A DNA stretch of 64,000 nucleotides from an archaeon (lineage in GTDB: Archaea; Asgardarchaeota; Hermodarchaeia; Hermodarchaeales; Hermodarchaeaceae): the NCBI GenBank assembly GCA_016550425.1, contig JABXGS010000189.1:7962-71961 (forward strand), written 5' to 3'. A program made the translations under genes and the position numbers. The notes under the pieces are model-generated. The model did not search any database. It was not told where the DNA came from and worked only from the letters and a program-made list of their open reading frames with translations. Of this stretch, positions 1 through 9,126 are shown piece after piece (position 1 is the first letter of the stretch; every line of letters starts with the position of its first letter).

Positions 1-9
1 GAATCCATG

Positions 10-3000
10 TCATGGGTTTCCCTCCAGAACTTCCCTAAGATAGGGGGCTGTTGGTGTATTGGTTGTAGCGATGGCTTCAGGGGTTCCTGTGGCGATGATT
101 TGACCTCCATTAGGACCTCCTACTGGGCCAAGCTCAATTAGCCAATCGCATGATGCGAGGATGTAGGGGTGATGTTCTACCACAATCACCGTGTGTCCGC
201 TATCAACTAATTTTTGGAGCACTGTGATAAGTTGTGCAATATCTTCCATGTGGAGTCCCACAGAGGGTTCGTCTAAAATATAGAGCGTAGGTTTCTTTGT
301 CTTTTTGAGAAGCTCTTTGGCGATTTTCAATCGTTGGACTTCTCCACCGGACAAGGTGTAACTGCGTTGATTCCATACAAGATATCCTAATCCTACTTCC
401 CGAGTTATTTCAAGGGGCTCTGCTAGGCGTGGTTCATCCTTAAAGAGTTCAGAAACTTCGTTTAAGGTCATCTGGTTGAGTTCAGGCAATGTTACACCAT
501 TAACCCGGACTTCCCATGTTTCAGGGCGATACCCGCTTCCTTTACAGGTTTCACATTCAATCAACTCGTTGGGGAGAAAACCCATATCGATTCGAAGAAC
601 CCCACGTCCCTTACAAGCTGAACACGGTTTCGTTAATTCTTTTTTCTCTAATCCCAAGGCTTCTGCATCATCACTTTCAACAAAAAGCTTGTACATAGGT
701 GAGAGAAGATTCAAATAACTCGCGGGGCTTTTTATTCCTCTTCGTGACTGGTCTACCATCAAGGTCCGGTGCGGATTGCCAGATATTGTATCATATTCTC
801 CAGGTTCGAGGGGTTCTCGAGCAAAGGACGAAGAATGCAATTGCTTGATTAGAGCACGACCAATAGTATCGATTAGTAGGGTGCTTTTCCCCGATCCAGA
901 TACTCCACAGACGCCTGTAAAGGTTCTGAGGGGAAATCGTACTTCTTCTCCTTGCAGGTTGTTTTCACGTGCACCGGTAACAACCATCCATGATTTTGGT
1001 GGGCGTCGATTCTGGGAGTCCATCCAGGCTAGCAGTCCACGCTGCTTACAAGGCTTGTTACCTCTCTTGGTCTGTAACCATTTGCCGGTTAGTGTTTTTG
1101 CCGTGATAAGTTCTGCAGGCGTGCCTTCAGCGACAACCTTTCCTCCGAAGGCACCTGCCTTTGGTCCTAAATCAATAATGTGGTCTGCTGCCCGAATTAG
1201 TTGGAGGTCATGTTCAACCATGATGACGGTGTTGCCCTGATTACATATTTCATGTAACGCTTCAAGGAGTGCTTCTAATTCTGAAGGGTGCATTCCTCTT
1301 GATGGTTCATCAATGAGAATTGTCAAGGATGTTAATCCACTACCTAATAGACTTGCGAGCTGAATCCGTTGCGCTTCTCCGGCTGATAATGTGCCGATGG
1401 GACGATTCAAATGAAGGTAGCCGATGCCAACTTGACGTAAAAATCGTAACCGACGACGAATGAGCTCTATACTGGTCTCAACCAACGGGATATCAGCAGG
1501 AGGTGCTGGTATTTGGCTGATGAGGGTCTCCAATTCGGCCAGTGGCATCTCACTCATTTCGTAGATATTCTTATTCTGCAACGTCACAGTGAGAAATTCA
1601 GGACGAAGACCTGCTCCTTGACATTCGGGGCAAATGACTTCTTTAGTGTAGGTTCCATGGACATCCCAATTATAGATCCAGCTTTCCTTTTGATAGAATC
1701 CCTTCCACGTCCACTTGGTCTGTCGTTGCTTTCCTTTCAGCTTGCCCGTGGATTTACTAGTATAGGTAAATTTGTAGGTTTTCCCATCGCCATAGAAAAA
1801 GACTTCTTGGGCTTTTTTCGACATTTTATTCCAGGGGGTTTTGAACGGATCAAAGCCGTAGCCTTTACCCAACTCGGGAATAATCGGCTGGTCTTTACAC
1901 AAGTAGGTTTTTGGCCAGTATCCTGGCGACCACATTGCCCCTGCACATAATGGTTTATCGGGGTTCACAATGAGCTTTTCAGGTTGGGGCAGTCGTAGAA
2001 TACCTAATCCGTTACATTTCTTACACGAACTCAGCCAATGCGAAGAGGAAAAATATTGAGGCTTTGCGATGGGGGCGGTATTAGCACAGTTGGGGCAGAC
2101 CCATTGGTCTTCACGTTGCATTTGAGCCTCACATTTCAAACAAGTTCGCTGACCTAGCGCCGCCAGAACGTTTGCTAAATGGAAACTGAGCTCGGTCAGT
2201 GTTCCCACGATATTCCGGCGAGTAAATTGAGGGATATGGCTCCAAAGGTGCGCCCGGTGTGTCGCTACTGTCAATGTTACGCCCAAACCCTTAATCGAAT
2301 CCACTACCGCCTCGGGTCCCTCTCGGATGCCCTGGCGTTCAAACATCGACAGAGTCTCTAAATAGCGACGCCGTGCCTCGGTCTGCAAAACATCTTGCAC
2401 TAAGCTAGATTTCCCTGAACCCGACACACCCGTAACCACAGTTAAGGTGCCCTTTGGAATATCGACATCGATACCTTTCAAGTTATTAGCTCGAGCATTA
2501 CGCACTGCAATTACTGAGGTTGTTGGCGACATTATCTTGGTCGCTTTTCGTGGTTGCACCGCTTCTTCATTTTTTAATGCTCGGCCAGTGAGGGAATGCT
2601 TGTTCTCTAATAGGTTGGTTGGAGGTCCCTCATACAGGACCATTCCACCTCGTGGTCCCGCACCTGGACCAAGATCGATTACCCAATCTGCTGCACGAAT
2701 CAAATCGGTATTATGCTCCACAACAACGATGGTTGCTCCATGGCGTACCAATCGATCCAGTACGATAAGTAATCCATCAAGATCTTGGGGATGAAGTCCC
2801 GTTGATGGTTCATCCAACACGATAAGCTGGTTGTTCAATCGGTTTCGACCCAAGAACTTGGTCAGTTTGACTCGTTGCGCCTCTCCACCTGACAGGGTTG
2901 GTGACGGTTGTCCCAATTCCAAATAGCCTAATCCTACATCATTGAGCGCATCGAGAATCCGTTGCGCGGATTCACGTTTTGTTGAAGAGAGATGACGAGG

Positions 3001-4941
3001 TGAAGTGAGTTTTTCTCCCACTTCACTAATCGGCAGCTTGTAGAAATCTGCGATTGATAGTTGTTCACCATCAAATTCCACTTGCTTCGAGAGAACTTCT
3101 GGGTTAAACCGTTGTCCTTCACATTCTTCACAAGGAATCCAAATGGATGGGAGGTATTGCATTTTCACCTCTGTGGCCCCGATTCCCTTACAAGCAGAAC
3201 AAGCGCCTTCGGGGCGATTAAAGGAGAAATGGGATTTTGTTAATCCTGTGGCTTCCGCAAAGAGGTCACGGATAATATCTGCTAACTTAGTATATGTCGC
3301 TGGATTAGACCGTGGATTCCGACCGATAGGGCTTTGATCCACCAAGATTGGTTTAATCCAGGGTCCCTCAATGGCATTACAGCCAATTGGTTTCTTCTGT
3401 GAAAGTGAAGGGACTAAAACATGTTCAACGAAGGTACTTTTGCCTGAACCTGAGACACCAGAAATAACGGTTAATCTGCCAAGAGGAATTTTCGCATCAA
3501 GGTGCTTTAGGTTGTGTTGATACGCTTTCTTTACCCAAATAAATTCAGCAGGTGCAGGACGTGGCTTGGGTGTCATTACCCTCCTCTGGAGGCTGAAGTA
3601 TTGGCCAGTCGCAGTATCTGCAAGCCATAAATTCGCAGGAGAGCCTGTGAAAACAATTTTGCCTCCTTCTTTACCTGCACCTGGGCCCAAATCAATGGCA
3701 TGATTCGCGGCCGCAGCTGCTACCCGTTCATGTTCTACAAAAATCACAGGTCCTGGCAATTCTCGAAAGGCGGGAAGAAGACGAGCAATGTCTGCTGGAT
3801 GCTGACCAATCGTCGGTTCATCTAACACATGGAGGATGTCTTCCAATCGGCTGGCTAAGGATATGGAAAGTCTCACTCGTTGAGATTCTCCTCGGGAAAG
3901 CGTGGGTGATGCTCGATTCAACAATAGATACCCTAGTCCTACACGTTTCAAGGCGTCTAGCCGACGTTGAATCTCGGAGTGCAATCGCTTTGCGGTCGAG
4001 GGAAGGGTAACTTGCTTGAATAATGCACTACTCTCCTCCACAGAGAGCTCCAAGAGCTCAGGTAAACGGAATCCTTCCCAACGTACCGAAGCTGCTTGGG
4101 GATGCATTCCTGTATTGTCACAGCGTGTACATCCTTTCCCTTTGCAGTAGGGACAGGGTTGATTGAAATGTGTTGGACGTAACTCTCGAAAACCCGCACC
4201 ACAGACACTGCAAATCTGGGTTGTAGCTAATGTGGTGCTAGATTCGGGATTTTGAGTACAGAGGGCTCCAGCCCCTAAAGCGGTTGCCTGTTGGGCTAGC
4301 TTTCTGATTTGATTTGTCGATGACGAGCTATCAATCAGCCCTATTCTGAGCTCAATCGAGTGTGGTTCGCTTGGGGACAAGGTGGCTCCTTCCCATTCCT
4401 TCCCATCGACAATAATCTGTGAGTTGTCAAATTCTTGGCTAAGTGTTGATAGTAAGGTTTGATGGCTACCTTTTACTTTCCGGAGGAGGGGGGCAAATAA
4501 TTGATGCGGTGCCTGTTTAGCAAGAGAAGCTAATCGTTCAACAAGGTCATCATCGGTGAATCTACTTAGGGGCTCATTACATTGGAGGCAATAGCGAACA
4601 CCGTAGTTGGCGAAAAGTAATCGGAAAAAGGGGTGTAGCCCCGAGGCAGTAGCAAGTGTGGATCTTGGGTTTCGATTTAGCAAGTTTTGCCCGACGGCTA
4701 TTGTGGGGCCTAAACCTGTTATCGTTTCAACATTTGCTGGGGCTAACCGTTGACCGCCCCGACCGTACAAGAAGATTTCTAAAAAGCGTCGATTCGCTTC
4801 ATGGTATAAGGTATCAAAGACGAGTGATGTCTTTCCAGACCCAGAAACACCAGTAACTACGGTAAGACCATCACCTAACTGAACATCAATATTTTTGAGA
4901 TTATGTTCCCTTGCGCCTTTGATATGAATGTCCATGGGCAT
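10..4941 (-). CDS. Tandem UvrA-like protein with four ABC ATPase modules
   Basis: This 1643-residue protein is built like two UvrA proteins fused head to tail; UvrA itself is about 940 residues with two ABC modules. Four Walker A loops (GVSGSGK at about 31, 495, 838 and 1346), four UvrA-type signatures (LSRGESQR 349, LSGGEAQR 683, LSAGEAQR 1185, LSGGEVQR 1530) and four Walker B motifs with DEP are all intact. UvrA-type zinc-finger cysteines follow each module (about 243-274, 581-607, 934-976 with 1104-1107, 1440-1466). A Trp/Lys/Tyr-rich insertion lies at about 1003-1100. UvrA recognises damaged DNA as a dimer; related class III UvrA proteins are linked to drug resistance. A single chain here could form an intramolecular dimer (inference). 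The gene ends in TGA and no uvrB or uvrC is nearby. The next in-frame ATG is two codons downstream. Family call sure; role in repair or resistance unknown. Confidence 0.93.
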   Translation of the reverse strand: MPMDIHIKGAREHNLKNIDVQLGDGLTVVTGVSGSGKTSLVFDTLYHEANRRFLEIFLYGRGGQRLAPANVETITGLGPTIAVGQNLLNRNPRSTLATASGLHPFFRLLFANYGVRYCLQCNEPLSRFTDDDLVERLASLAKQAPHQLFAPLLRKVKGSHQTLLSTLSQEFDNSQIIVDGKEWEGATLSPSEPHSIELRIGLIDSSSSTNQIRKLAQQATALGAGALCTQNPESSTTLATTQICSVCGAGFRELRPTHFNQPCPYCKGKGCTRCDNTGMHPQAASVRWEGFRLPELLELSVEESSALFKQVTLPSTAKRLHSEIQRRLDALKRVGLGYLLLNRASPTLSRGESQRVRLSISLASRLEDILHVLDEPTIGQHPADIARLLPAFRELPGPVIFVEHERVAAAAANHAIDLGPGAGKEGGKIVFTGSPANLWLADTATGQYFSLQRRVMTPKPRPAPAEFIWVKKAYQHNLKHLDAKIPLGRLTVISGVSGSGKSTFVEHVLVPSLSQKKPIGCNAIEGPWIKPILVDQSPIGRNPRSNPATYTKLADIIRDLFAEATGLTKSHFSFNRPEGACSACKGIGATEVKMQYLPSIWIPCEECEGQRFNPEVLSKQVEFDGEQLSIADFYKLPISEVGEKLTSPRHLSSTKRESAQRILDALNDVGLGYLELGQPSPTLSGGEAQRVKLTKFLGRNRLNNQLIVLDEPSTGLHPQDLDGLLIVLDRLVRHGATIVVVEHNTDLIRAADWVIDLGPGAGPRGGMVLYEGPPTNLLENKHSLTGRALKNEEAVQPRKATKIMSPTTSVIAVRNARANNLKGIDVDIPKGTLTVVTGVSGSGKSSLVQDVLQTEARRRYLETLSMFERQGIREGPEAVVDSIKGLGVTLTVATHRAHLWSHIPQFTRRNIVGTLTELSFHLANVLAALGQRTCLKCEAQMQREDQWVCPNCANTAPIAKPQYFSSSHWLSSCKKCNGLGILRLPQPEKLIVNPDKPLCAGAMWSPGYWPKTYLCKDQPIIPELGKGYGFDPFKTPWNKMSKKAQEVFFYGDGKTYKFTYTSKSTGKLKGKQRQTKWTWKGFYQKESWIYNWDVHGTYTKEVICPECQGAGLRPEFLTVTLQNKNIYEMSEMPLAELETLISQIPAPPADIPLVETSIELIRRRLRFLRQVGIGYLHLNRPIGTLSAGEAQRIQLASLLGSGLTSLTILIDEPSRGMHPSELEALLEALHEICNQGNTVIMVEHDLQLIRAADHIIDLGPKAGAFGGKVVAEGTPAELITAKTLTGKWLQTKRGNKPCKQRGLLAWMDSQNRRPPKSWMVVTGARENNLQGEEVRFPLRTFTGVCGVSGSGKSTLLIDTIGRALIKQLHSSSFAREPLEPGEYDTISGNPHRTLMVDQSRRGIKSPASYLNLLSPMYKLFVESDDAEALGLEKKELTKPCSACKGRGVLRIDMGFLPNELIECETCKGSGYRPETWEVRVNGVTLPELNQMTLNEVSELFKDEPRLAEPLEITREVGLGYLVWNQRSYTLSGGEVQRLKIAKELLKKTKKPTLYILDEPSVGLHMEDIAQLITVLQKLVDSGHTVIVVEHHPYILASCDWLIELGPVGGPNGGQIIATGTPEAIATTNTPTAPYLREVLEGNP

Positions 4942-4985
4942 TCCCTTATCCTGCGGCTATGACAATTGCTCAGTTTCGAAGTGAC

Positions 4986-5012
4986 ATAATAATTACATTA
5001 AACGTATAAACC
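4986..5012. promoter_or_regulatory. AT-rich promoter region between divergent genes
   Basis: The block around 5003-5010 (CGTATAAA on the plus strand, a TTTATACG reading on the minus strand) is the best TATA candidate in the 151-base gap between the UvrA-like gene and the SLOG-like gene. Spacing would allow a leader of about 40 to 60 bases in either direction. Which strand uses it cannot be told from sequence alone. Confidence 0.35.
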
Positions 5013-5092
5013 TAGAGAGACCTTACAAAAAGTAATCGCCAAAAGTATCCAACTCCAAATTAATATCCAACACTCTGAGTGGAAGGAAATAC

Positions 5093-5593
5093 ATGGCTTC
5101 ATCTGGAAACTCTGAAATTAAGAAATTATTACTCATGGGCAGTAAAGCCTACGAAAACCGGAAATTACCGAATGAAATAACCCAACGCATCGACTCGGCA
5201 ATACATCAAGGAATGATTATCATCGTGGGAGAAGCGCAAGGGGCCCCACGACTATACCAAGATTACCTCCATGAACAGGGCTATGACAATGTGGTTGTGG
5301 GTCACGCACGGAGCCTGCGATATAACGCTGGAAACTGGACCGCTATTCAATACGGGGATAACCTCAAAGAACGGGAAAAGAACATGATTGCGGATTGTGA
5401 TGAAGCCATTGTAATCTGGATGAACAAGAGTGGTGTTATCGCTCAGAATCTCGAACGGCTTAAAGTTTTAGGGAAACCCACCTTTCTCTATGAATGTTAT
5501 AGCCACACGCCAGAAGTTCATGTAGGTCCGTTAGATCCCAACCGTGTCTATGATCAACATCTTTACTGGAAATTTTCAAAACAGAACTCTTAG
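5093..5593 (+). CDS. SLOG-superfamily (YpsA/DprA-like) ligand-binding protein
   Basis: A 166-residue Rossmann-like protein. An N-terminal strand leads into GSKAY (16-20). It continues with IIIVGEAQGAP (42-52), which matches the glycine-rich VGGARGAD loop of SLOG/DUF2493 proteins, and with REKNMIADCDEAIVIW (about 94-109) and GKPTFLYE near the C-terminus, the usual order in this superfamily. SLOG domains bind nucleotide-derived ligands and occur in DprA, LOG phosphoribohydrolases and in sensor proteins of conflict systems. The GAD aspartate is replaced by Pro here, so ligand chemistry may differ. The start has a good ribosome site (GGAAGGA at 5081-5087). No effector domain is fused and no obvious partner gene is adjacent. 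Superfamily call fairly sure, function unknown. Confidence 0.6.
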   Translation: MASSGNSEIKKLLLMGSKAYENRKLPNEITQRIDSAIHQGMIIIVGEAQGAPRLYQDYLHEQGYDNVVVGHARSLRYNAGNWTAIQYGDNLKEREKNMIADCDEAIVIWMNKSGVIAQNLERLKVLGKPTFLYECYSHTPEVHVGPLDPNRVYDQHLYWKFSKQNS

Positions 5594-5717
5594 ACTCAAT
5601 TAGATTGATTCAGCTCCTCCTTCTCGTTAAGAGAAACTTAGCCAAAATGCGAATGAGTTACGGCTGAGTCTATACTTTAAATAAGAACTTCGTGACGACG
5701 CTTTTGGGGATATCATT

Positions 5718-6164
5718 ATGTCTGAACATCTCTATATTCCAGTTGACCAACTCGATCCTGGATTCCAACAACTTGTTCCAGAAGGGGCAACCATTCTCTA
5801 CACAACTCGTGCAGAAGTCTTGAAACGAGGTATGGGTGCCCACAAAAAATCTGGCTACGTAGTCGTCACTGACCAAGGCATTGCATTCCATGCTGCAAAA
5901 ACCGGTCTCTTTGATGTATCCTTTGTTTCCATGGCTGCTGGTGCACTCGCAGGGTTCATCCCTTGGGCGAATATCGACAAATTCGGTAATTACAAGGACA
6001 AAATCCAAGTCAAACACACCCTACCCGACAATCCAAAGAAGAAGCTAGAATGGTTCTTCAAATGCGAACGATGCAAAGATCACGGCGAAGAGAAGAAAGA
6101 CTTCGAGGGCCGCAAGAAGGGCTTCGGTCCTTTCGTTGAAAGTCTCTACAAACAGAACAAATAA
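5718..6164 (+). CDS. PH-like domain protein of unknown function
   Basis: A 148-residue soluble protein. Residues about 20-90 read like the prokaryotic PH/GRAM fold: EGATILYTTRAEV, then GYVVVTDQGIAFHA, a small-residue loop (MAAGALAG) and IPWANIDKF, the usual strand-strand-'W..I' ending of that fold. The tail is Lys-rich with a CERC pair and no second cysteine pair, so metal binding is doubtful. It stands alone, followed by a stem-loop terminator, and converges on the DUF3788 gene. A second protein with a similar N-terminal domain and added zinc ribbons lies at 43370-44218. The fold assignment is by pattern only. Confidence 0.5.
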   Translation: MSEHLYIPVDQLDPGFQQLVPEGATILYTTRAEVLKRGMGAHKKSGYVVVTDQGIAFHAAKTGLFDVSFVSMAAGALAGFIPWANIDKFGNYKDKIQVKHTLPDNPKKKLEWFFKCERCKDHGEEKKDFEGRKKGFGPFVESLYKQNK

Positions 6165-6177
6165 CCACATTCACTCT

Positions 6178-6216
6178 AGAAGGAGGACGCAATCTTCCTT
6201 CTCTTATCTATTTTTT
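6178..6216. terminator. Stem-loop terminator between convergent genes
   Basis: A 7-bp inverted repeat (AGAAGGA at 6178-6184, TCCTTCT at 6196-6202) is followed by a T-rich run at about 6209-6216. It lies directly after the PH-like gene and before the end of the oppositely oriented DUF3788 gene, so it could end transcripts from both sides. Confidence 0.5.
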
Positions 6217-6259
6217 ATATGTTTATTGTGAGCCATTTTCATTAGAAGCATTTTCTCTA

Positions 6260-6703
6260 CTACTTGGGCTTCCGTTTAATCGCAAGAAGCTGCTTCAAAT
6301 CCTCAAACAGTGACGAATCGGATACACGTATCCACAACCACTTCCCATCATGCAACTTCTCTGTGTTCTTGAACACCTTTAAAATGGAAGGCTGGAACTC
6401 GGATTGACTGGTCAAGAATTTATCAATCTCTTTTTTTCCATATACAATTAAGAAACTGAAACTCTGTTTTTCGGGAAACAGGGACACAATTGTTCGTTTA
6501 CTCTTCCGATACCGAACAAGCCACCCGTATTTGTCTCCATAGTACAAGATTTCTTTTTTGAGCTCATAATTTGTGTCGAGATACTCAACAAGTTGGTTCC
6601 ATGCCTTTATCGCTTCAGAATCTGCAATGAAGGATGTAATATCTGATTCCGTTGGTTTTTGTGTTCTATTGAACATTCGTTTTTGAGACTCGTTTTCTGT
6701 CAT
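6260..6703 (-). CDS. DUF3788 family protein
   Basis: A 147-residue soluble protein with the DUF3788 pattern: AWNQLVEYL in the first third, then a Lys/Tyr-rich segment ending in YGDKYGWLVRYRKSKRT, followed by a VSLFPEKQSFSFLIVYGKKE strand pair and a C-terminal WLWIRVSDSS strand and helix. The family has no established biochemical function. The gene is monocistronic, divergent from the methyltransferase gene at 6857 and convergent with the PH-like gene. Family call moderately sure. Confidence 0.65.
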   Translation of the reverse strand: MTENESQKRMFNRTQKPTESDITSFIADSEAIKAWNQLVEYLDTNYELKKEILYYGDKYGWLVRYRKSKRTIVSLFPEKQSFSFLIVYGKKEIDKFLTSQSEFQPSILKVFKNTEKLHDGKWLWIRVSDSSLFEDLKQLLAIKRKPK

Positions 6704-6781
6704 AAATTTCCCTTAACACTTCTGAGTATGGGTATATTGTGGTAACTCACTTTTCACCAGATATTAAAACACACATGGTTG

Positions 6782-6795
6782 GTGAATATAAATCG
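6782..6795 (+). promoter_or_regulatory. TATA box of the methyltransferase-BtrH unit
   Basis: GTGAATATAAATCG fits an archaeal TATA box. A start of transcription about 25 bases on would leave a leader of about 40 bases before the ATG at 6857, room for the AGGTGAG ribosome site at 6847-6853. Confidence 0.5.
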
Positions 6796-6856
6796 CCTAT
6801 CATTTGGCTTAAGTAATAGGTTAGGCACCATTCCTATAATTGCTGAAGGTGAGTGA

Positions 6857-7597
6857 ATGCCTGATAACGTTCATGAAACACCAGATCTCTTTGGCTTGCT
6901 TCTCAAACGGCAACTCGAATGCACAGAACCAATGTATCATTCCATCGAACGGAACGATGGGTATATCGACTGCGCGAATACGCAGAGGTATTTTAGGGAA
7001 TGGAAAGACTGGTCAACAAACGAGCAGACTATTCTTGAACACGCTAAATCACCGGTCCTTGATATCGGCTGTGGTGCAGGTCGCCACGCGCTTTATCTCC
7101 AAAACCAAGGATTAGATGTCGTTGGATTAGACTTCTCCGAAGGCGCCGTTTACGTGTGTAAAAAGCGTGGATTGAAAAGAATTATTCTAGGATCTGCATG
7201 CGACTTACCTCCATTTAAGCAGCCGTTTAGCACTTTTTTGTTGCTTTTCAACAATTTCGGTATTTGTGGTGATCCCGCCAATACCATCACGTTACTTCAA
7301 AATCTATATCGCATTGGTACACCCACTGCTCGAATACTCTTGTCCTATGCCGATGTATCAAGTACAACCAATCCTTTCCACCTTGCCTTTCATAAGCGCA
7401 ATCTCGCTGAAGGACGCCGCAAAGGGCAAATTACCATTCGCTTCCGATACCAAGGATACATCGGATCTTGGTTCACCATCTGGCTTCCAACCTATCAGGA
7501 ATTTCAAGAAACTGTGCAAGAAACGGGTTGGAAAATTCAAATAGACCTTGAAGAAGAGGGGCTCCACCACGTCATGCTTACCAAATCGAAATCTTAA
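6857..7597 (+). CDS. Class I SAM-dependent methyltransferase
   Basis: A 246-residue protein. Motif I is VLDIGCGAGRHALYL (67-81), followed by the acidic ribose-binding residue in VVGLDFS (88-94) and a motif II/III region around LGSACDLPPF (111-120). These mark an S-adenosylmethionine-dependent methyltransferase of the Rossmann class; the substrate cannot be read from sequence. The N-terminus (MYHSIERNDGYID) is typical of small-molecule methyltransferases. The gene has a ribosome site, and the next gene, a BtrH-like protein, begins 25 bases after its stop with its own site, so both are probably one transcript and may act on the same molecule (inference). Confidence 0.85.
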   Translation: MPDNVHETPDLFGLLLKRQLECTEPMYHSIERNDGYIDCANTQRYFREWKDWSTNEQTILEHAKSPVLDIGCGAGRHALYLQNQGLDVVGLDFSEGAVYVCKKRGLKRIILGSACDLPPFKQPFSTFLLLFNNFGICGDPANTITLLQNLYRIGTPTARILLSYADVSSTTNPFHLAFHKRNLAEGRRKGQITIRFRYQGYIGSWFTIWLPTYQEFQETVQETGWKIQIDLEEEGLHHVMLTKSKS

Positions 7598-7622
7598 CTA
7601 ACTGAAAAGGAGAAACCTGAGA

Positions 7623-8957
7623 ATGGTGGTTATCGAAGAATATTCTCATTTTGGAGCAACAGAAAAAGTAGCCGGTGCTCTACGTAATATCCTAGACCAC
7701 TACGGTGTTGTTGCTCCCCATAACGGAGAGGCATATACTGAAGCCCTGCTTATGGGAATTGGAGGAGGGTTAGGTGCCGAATATGCTACCTGGGCGTTCA
7801 AAGGAATAGACCCTTCCCGTCCACGAAAAAGCAAACTATATCTCCGGTTTCATCATAACAAGAACTACATCGAGAAAAAAGAAGAGGCATACTTACAAAA
7901 ACTCGCTAAACGAATTAATGCACCATTGACGGTTCACGAGACGACGAATCGTGAACGTGCTGCCAACTTTCTCTCGGAATCAGTCCAAGCAGGAAAACCC
8001 GCACTGGTCCAGTTATCCATATGGCAGGGACTCCACTCGCGCAAAGCTGTATATGACCGTTACCACGATAATCCAGACTTTTTCCCTCCACTCCTATACG
8101 ACGAATTCGTCTCGTTTCTCCCTTACTATTCACTTCCCTACCCATGGATTTCAGGACACCTTGCTACCGTATATGGAATCGAGATAGACAAAGAACGCGT
8201 ACATATATCGGACTTTAGCAACCAACCTCTCACCATCAGCACTCAACAACTAATCGAATCTCGGAATATCATCAAAGGTTGGAAAAACGCAGCATACACC
8301 ATTGAACCCCCCATTACAAAACCAAATTTAGAAAAAGCCATACGCTCTGGAATCAAAGATTGTGTAGATAGTTTACTTCATGAACGAACTGTCGTCTCTG
8401 GTGCTCACATTCGCACTGAAGCCTGGCAAGCCATGGCAAACAACATCGGTGACTTCAAAAGCAAACGCGGATGGCTCACTCTTTTCAATCAACCCTGGCA
8501 ACTTTTCGATACCCTCACACGCCTCCATGCACAAATCGCCTTCCACAATAGCGATGGCGGTGCTCTCCGTTCCTCCTACGCAGATTTTCTCGAAGAGGCC
8601 AGCGAAATCCTAACGAAACCAGCAATCAAACCTGTTGCCCACCAATTCTCAGATATCGGCATCATGTGGGACGAAATTGGCACAACAGCCCTCAACGACG
8701 ATATTCCCGAACTCATTCAAGTCAGGCAAGCTGCTCTTAATTGGCATCATACTTTCAAAGCCTATGGAAGCGCACAATCTAACTCTCTCAACACGCTCAG
8801 CAAGAAAATCCAAAACATTCGAATGGCATTCAGCCAAGAAATCCCACTCACCGATCGTGAGCTTCAAACACTTCTTGAAGAATTGAGCGTGCGCTTCCAT
8901 GAAGTCTACGAAGCAGAAAAAACTGCACTTCAAGCATTAGTCACAGCAATGAAGTAA
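7623..8957 (+). CDS. BtrH_N/DUF4872 domain protein
   Basis: A 444-residue soluble protein. The N-terminal third has the BtrH_N pattern: a histidine followed by an Ala-rich helix ending DHYGV (about 9-29), then the Gly-rich LLMGIGGGLGAEYA (42-55), and about residue 180 the strand SGHLATVYGIEID with DFSNQP after it. The C-terminal part is helical and fits DUF4872. BtrH is the acyl-transferring enzyme of butirosin biosynthesis; archaeal relatives have no assigned role. In typical members the first histidine is followed by cysteine; here the pair reads HF, so the nucleophile usually assumed may be missing. AGGAGA at 7609-7614 supports the start. Likely co-transcribed with the methyltransferase upstream. 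Confidence 0.75.
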   Translation: MVVIEEYSHFGATEKVAGALRNILDHYGVVAPHNGEAYTEALLMGIGGGLGAEYATWAFKGIDPSRPRKSKLYLRFHHNKNYIEKKEEAYLQKLAKRINAPLTVHETTNRERAANFLSESVQAGKPALVQLSIWQGLHSRKAVYDRYHDNPDFFPPLLYDEFVSFLPYYSLPYPWISGHLATVYGIEIDKERVHISDFSNQPLTISTQQLIESRNIIKGWKNAAYTIEPPITKPNLEKAIRSGIKDCVDSLLHERTVVSGAHIRTEAWQAMANNIGDFKSKRGWLTLFNQPWQLFDTLTRLHAQIAFHNSDGGALRSSYADFLEEASEILTKPAIKPVAHQFSDIGIMWDEIGTTALNDDIPELIQVRQAALNWHHTFKAYGSAQSNSLNTLSKKIQNIRMAFSQEIPLTDRELQTLLEELSVRFHEVYEAEKTALQALVTAMK

Positions 8958-9068
8958 AGTCATCAAATAAGAAAATAGCAAAGCGTTAACCGCAAGCAGG
9001 ATTTTTTTAGAACTTCCTTCATCCATTCAACTTTGAGTCTAACAGATTTACTGAGAAAAGTGTTGACC

Positions 9069-9104
9069 CCCTGATTTCAAGGGGCATCCCCTATGCAATC
9101 AGGG
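9069..9104. terminator. Nested stem-loop between convergent genes
   Basis: CCCTGATT (9069-9076) and AATCAGGG (9097-9104) form a perfect 8-bp stem that encloses a second hairpin, GGGG-CAT-CCCC (9081-9091). It lies between the ends of the BtrH-like gene and the convergent acetyltransferase gene. It lacks a long T-run but could end or stabilise transcripts from either side. Confidence 0.5.
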
Positions 9105-9126
9105 AGTCTAATATCGAAAAAAACAG

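Noticed and set aside
476..4856. Several plus-strand frames of 60 to 154 codons within the UvrA-like gene
   Set aside because: They are antisense shadows of a strongly conserved gene, with no family pattern, ribosome site or promoter.
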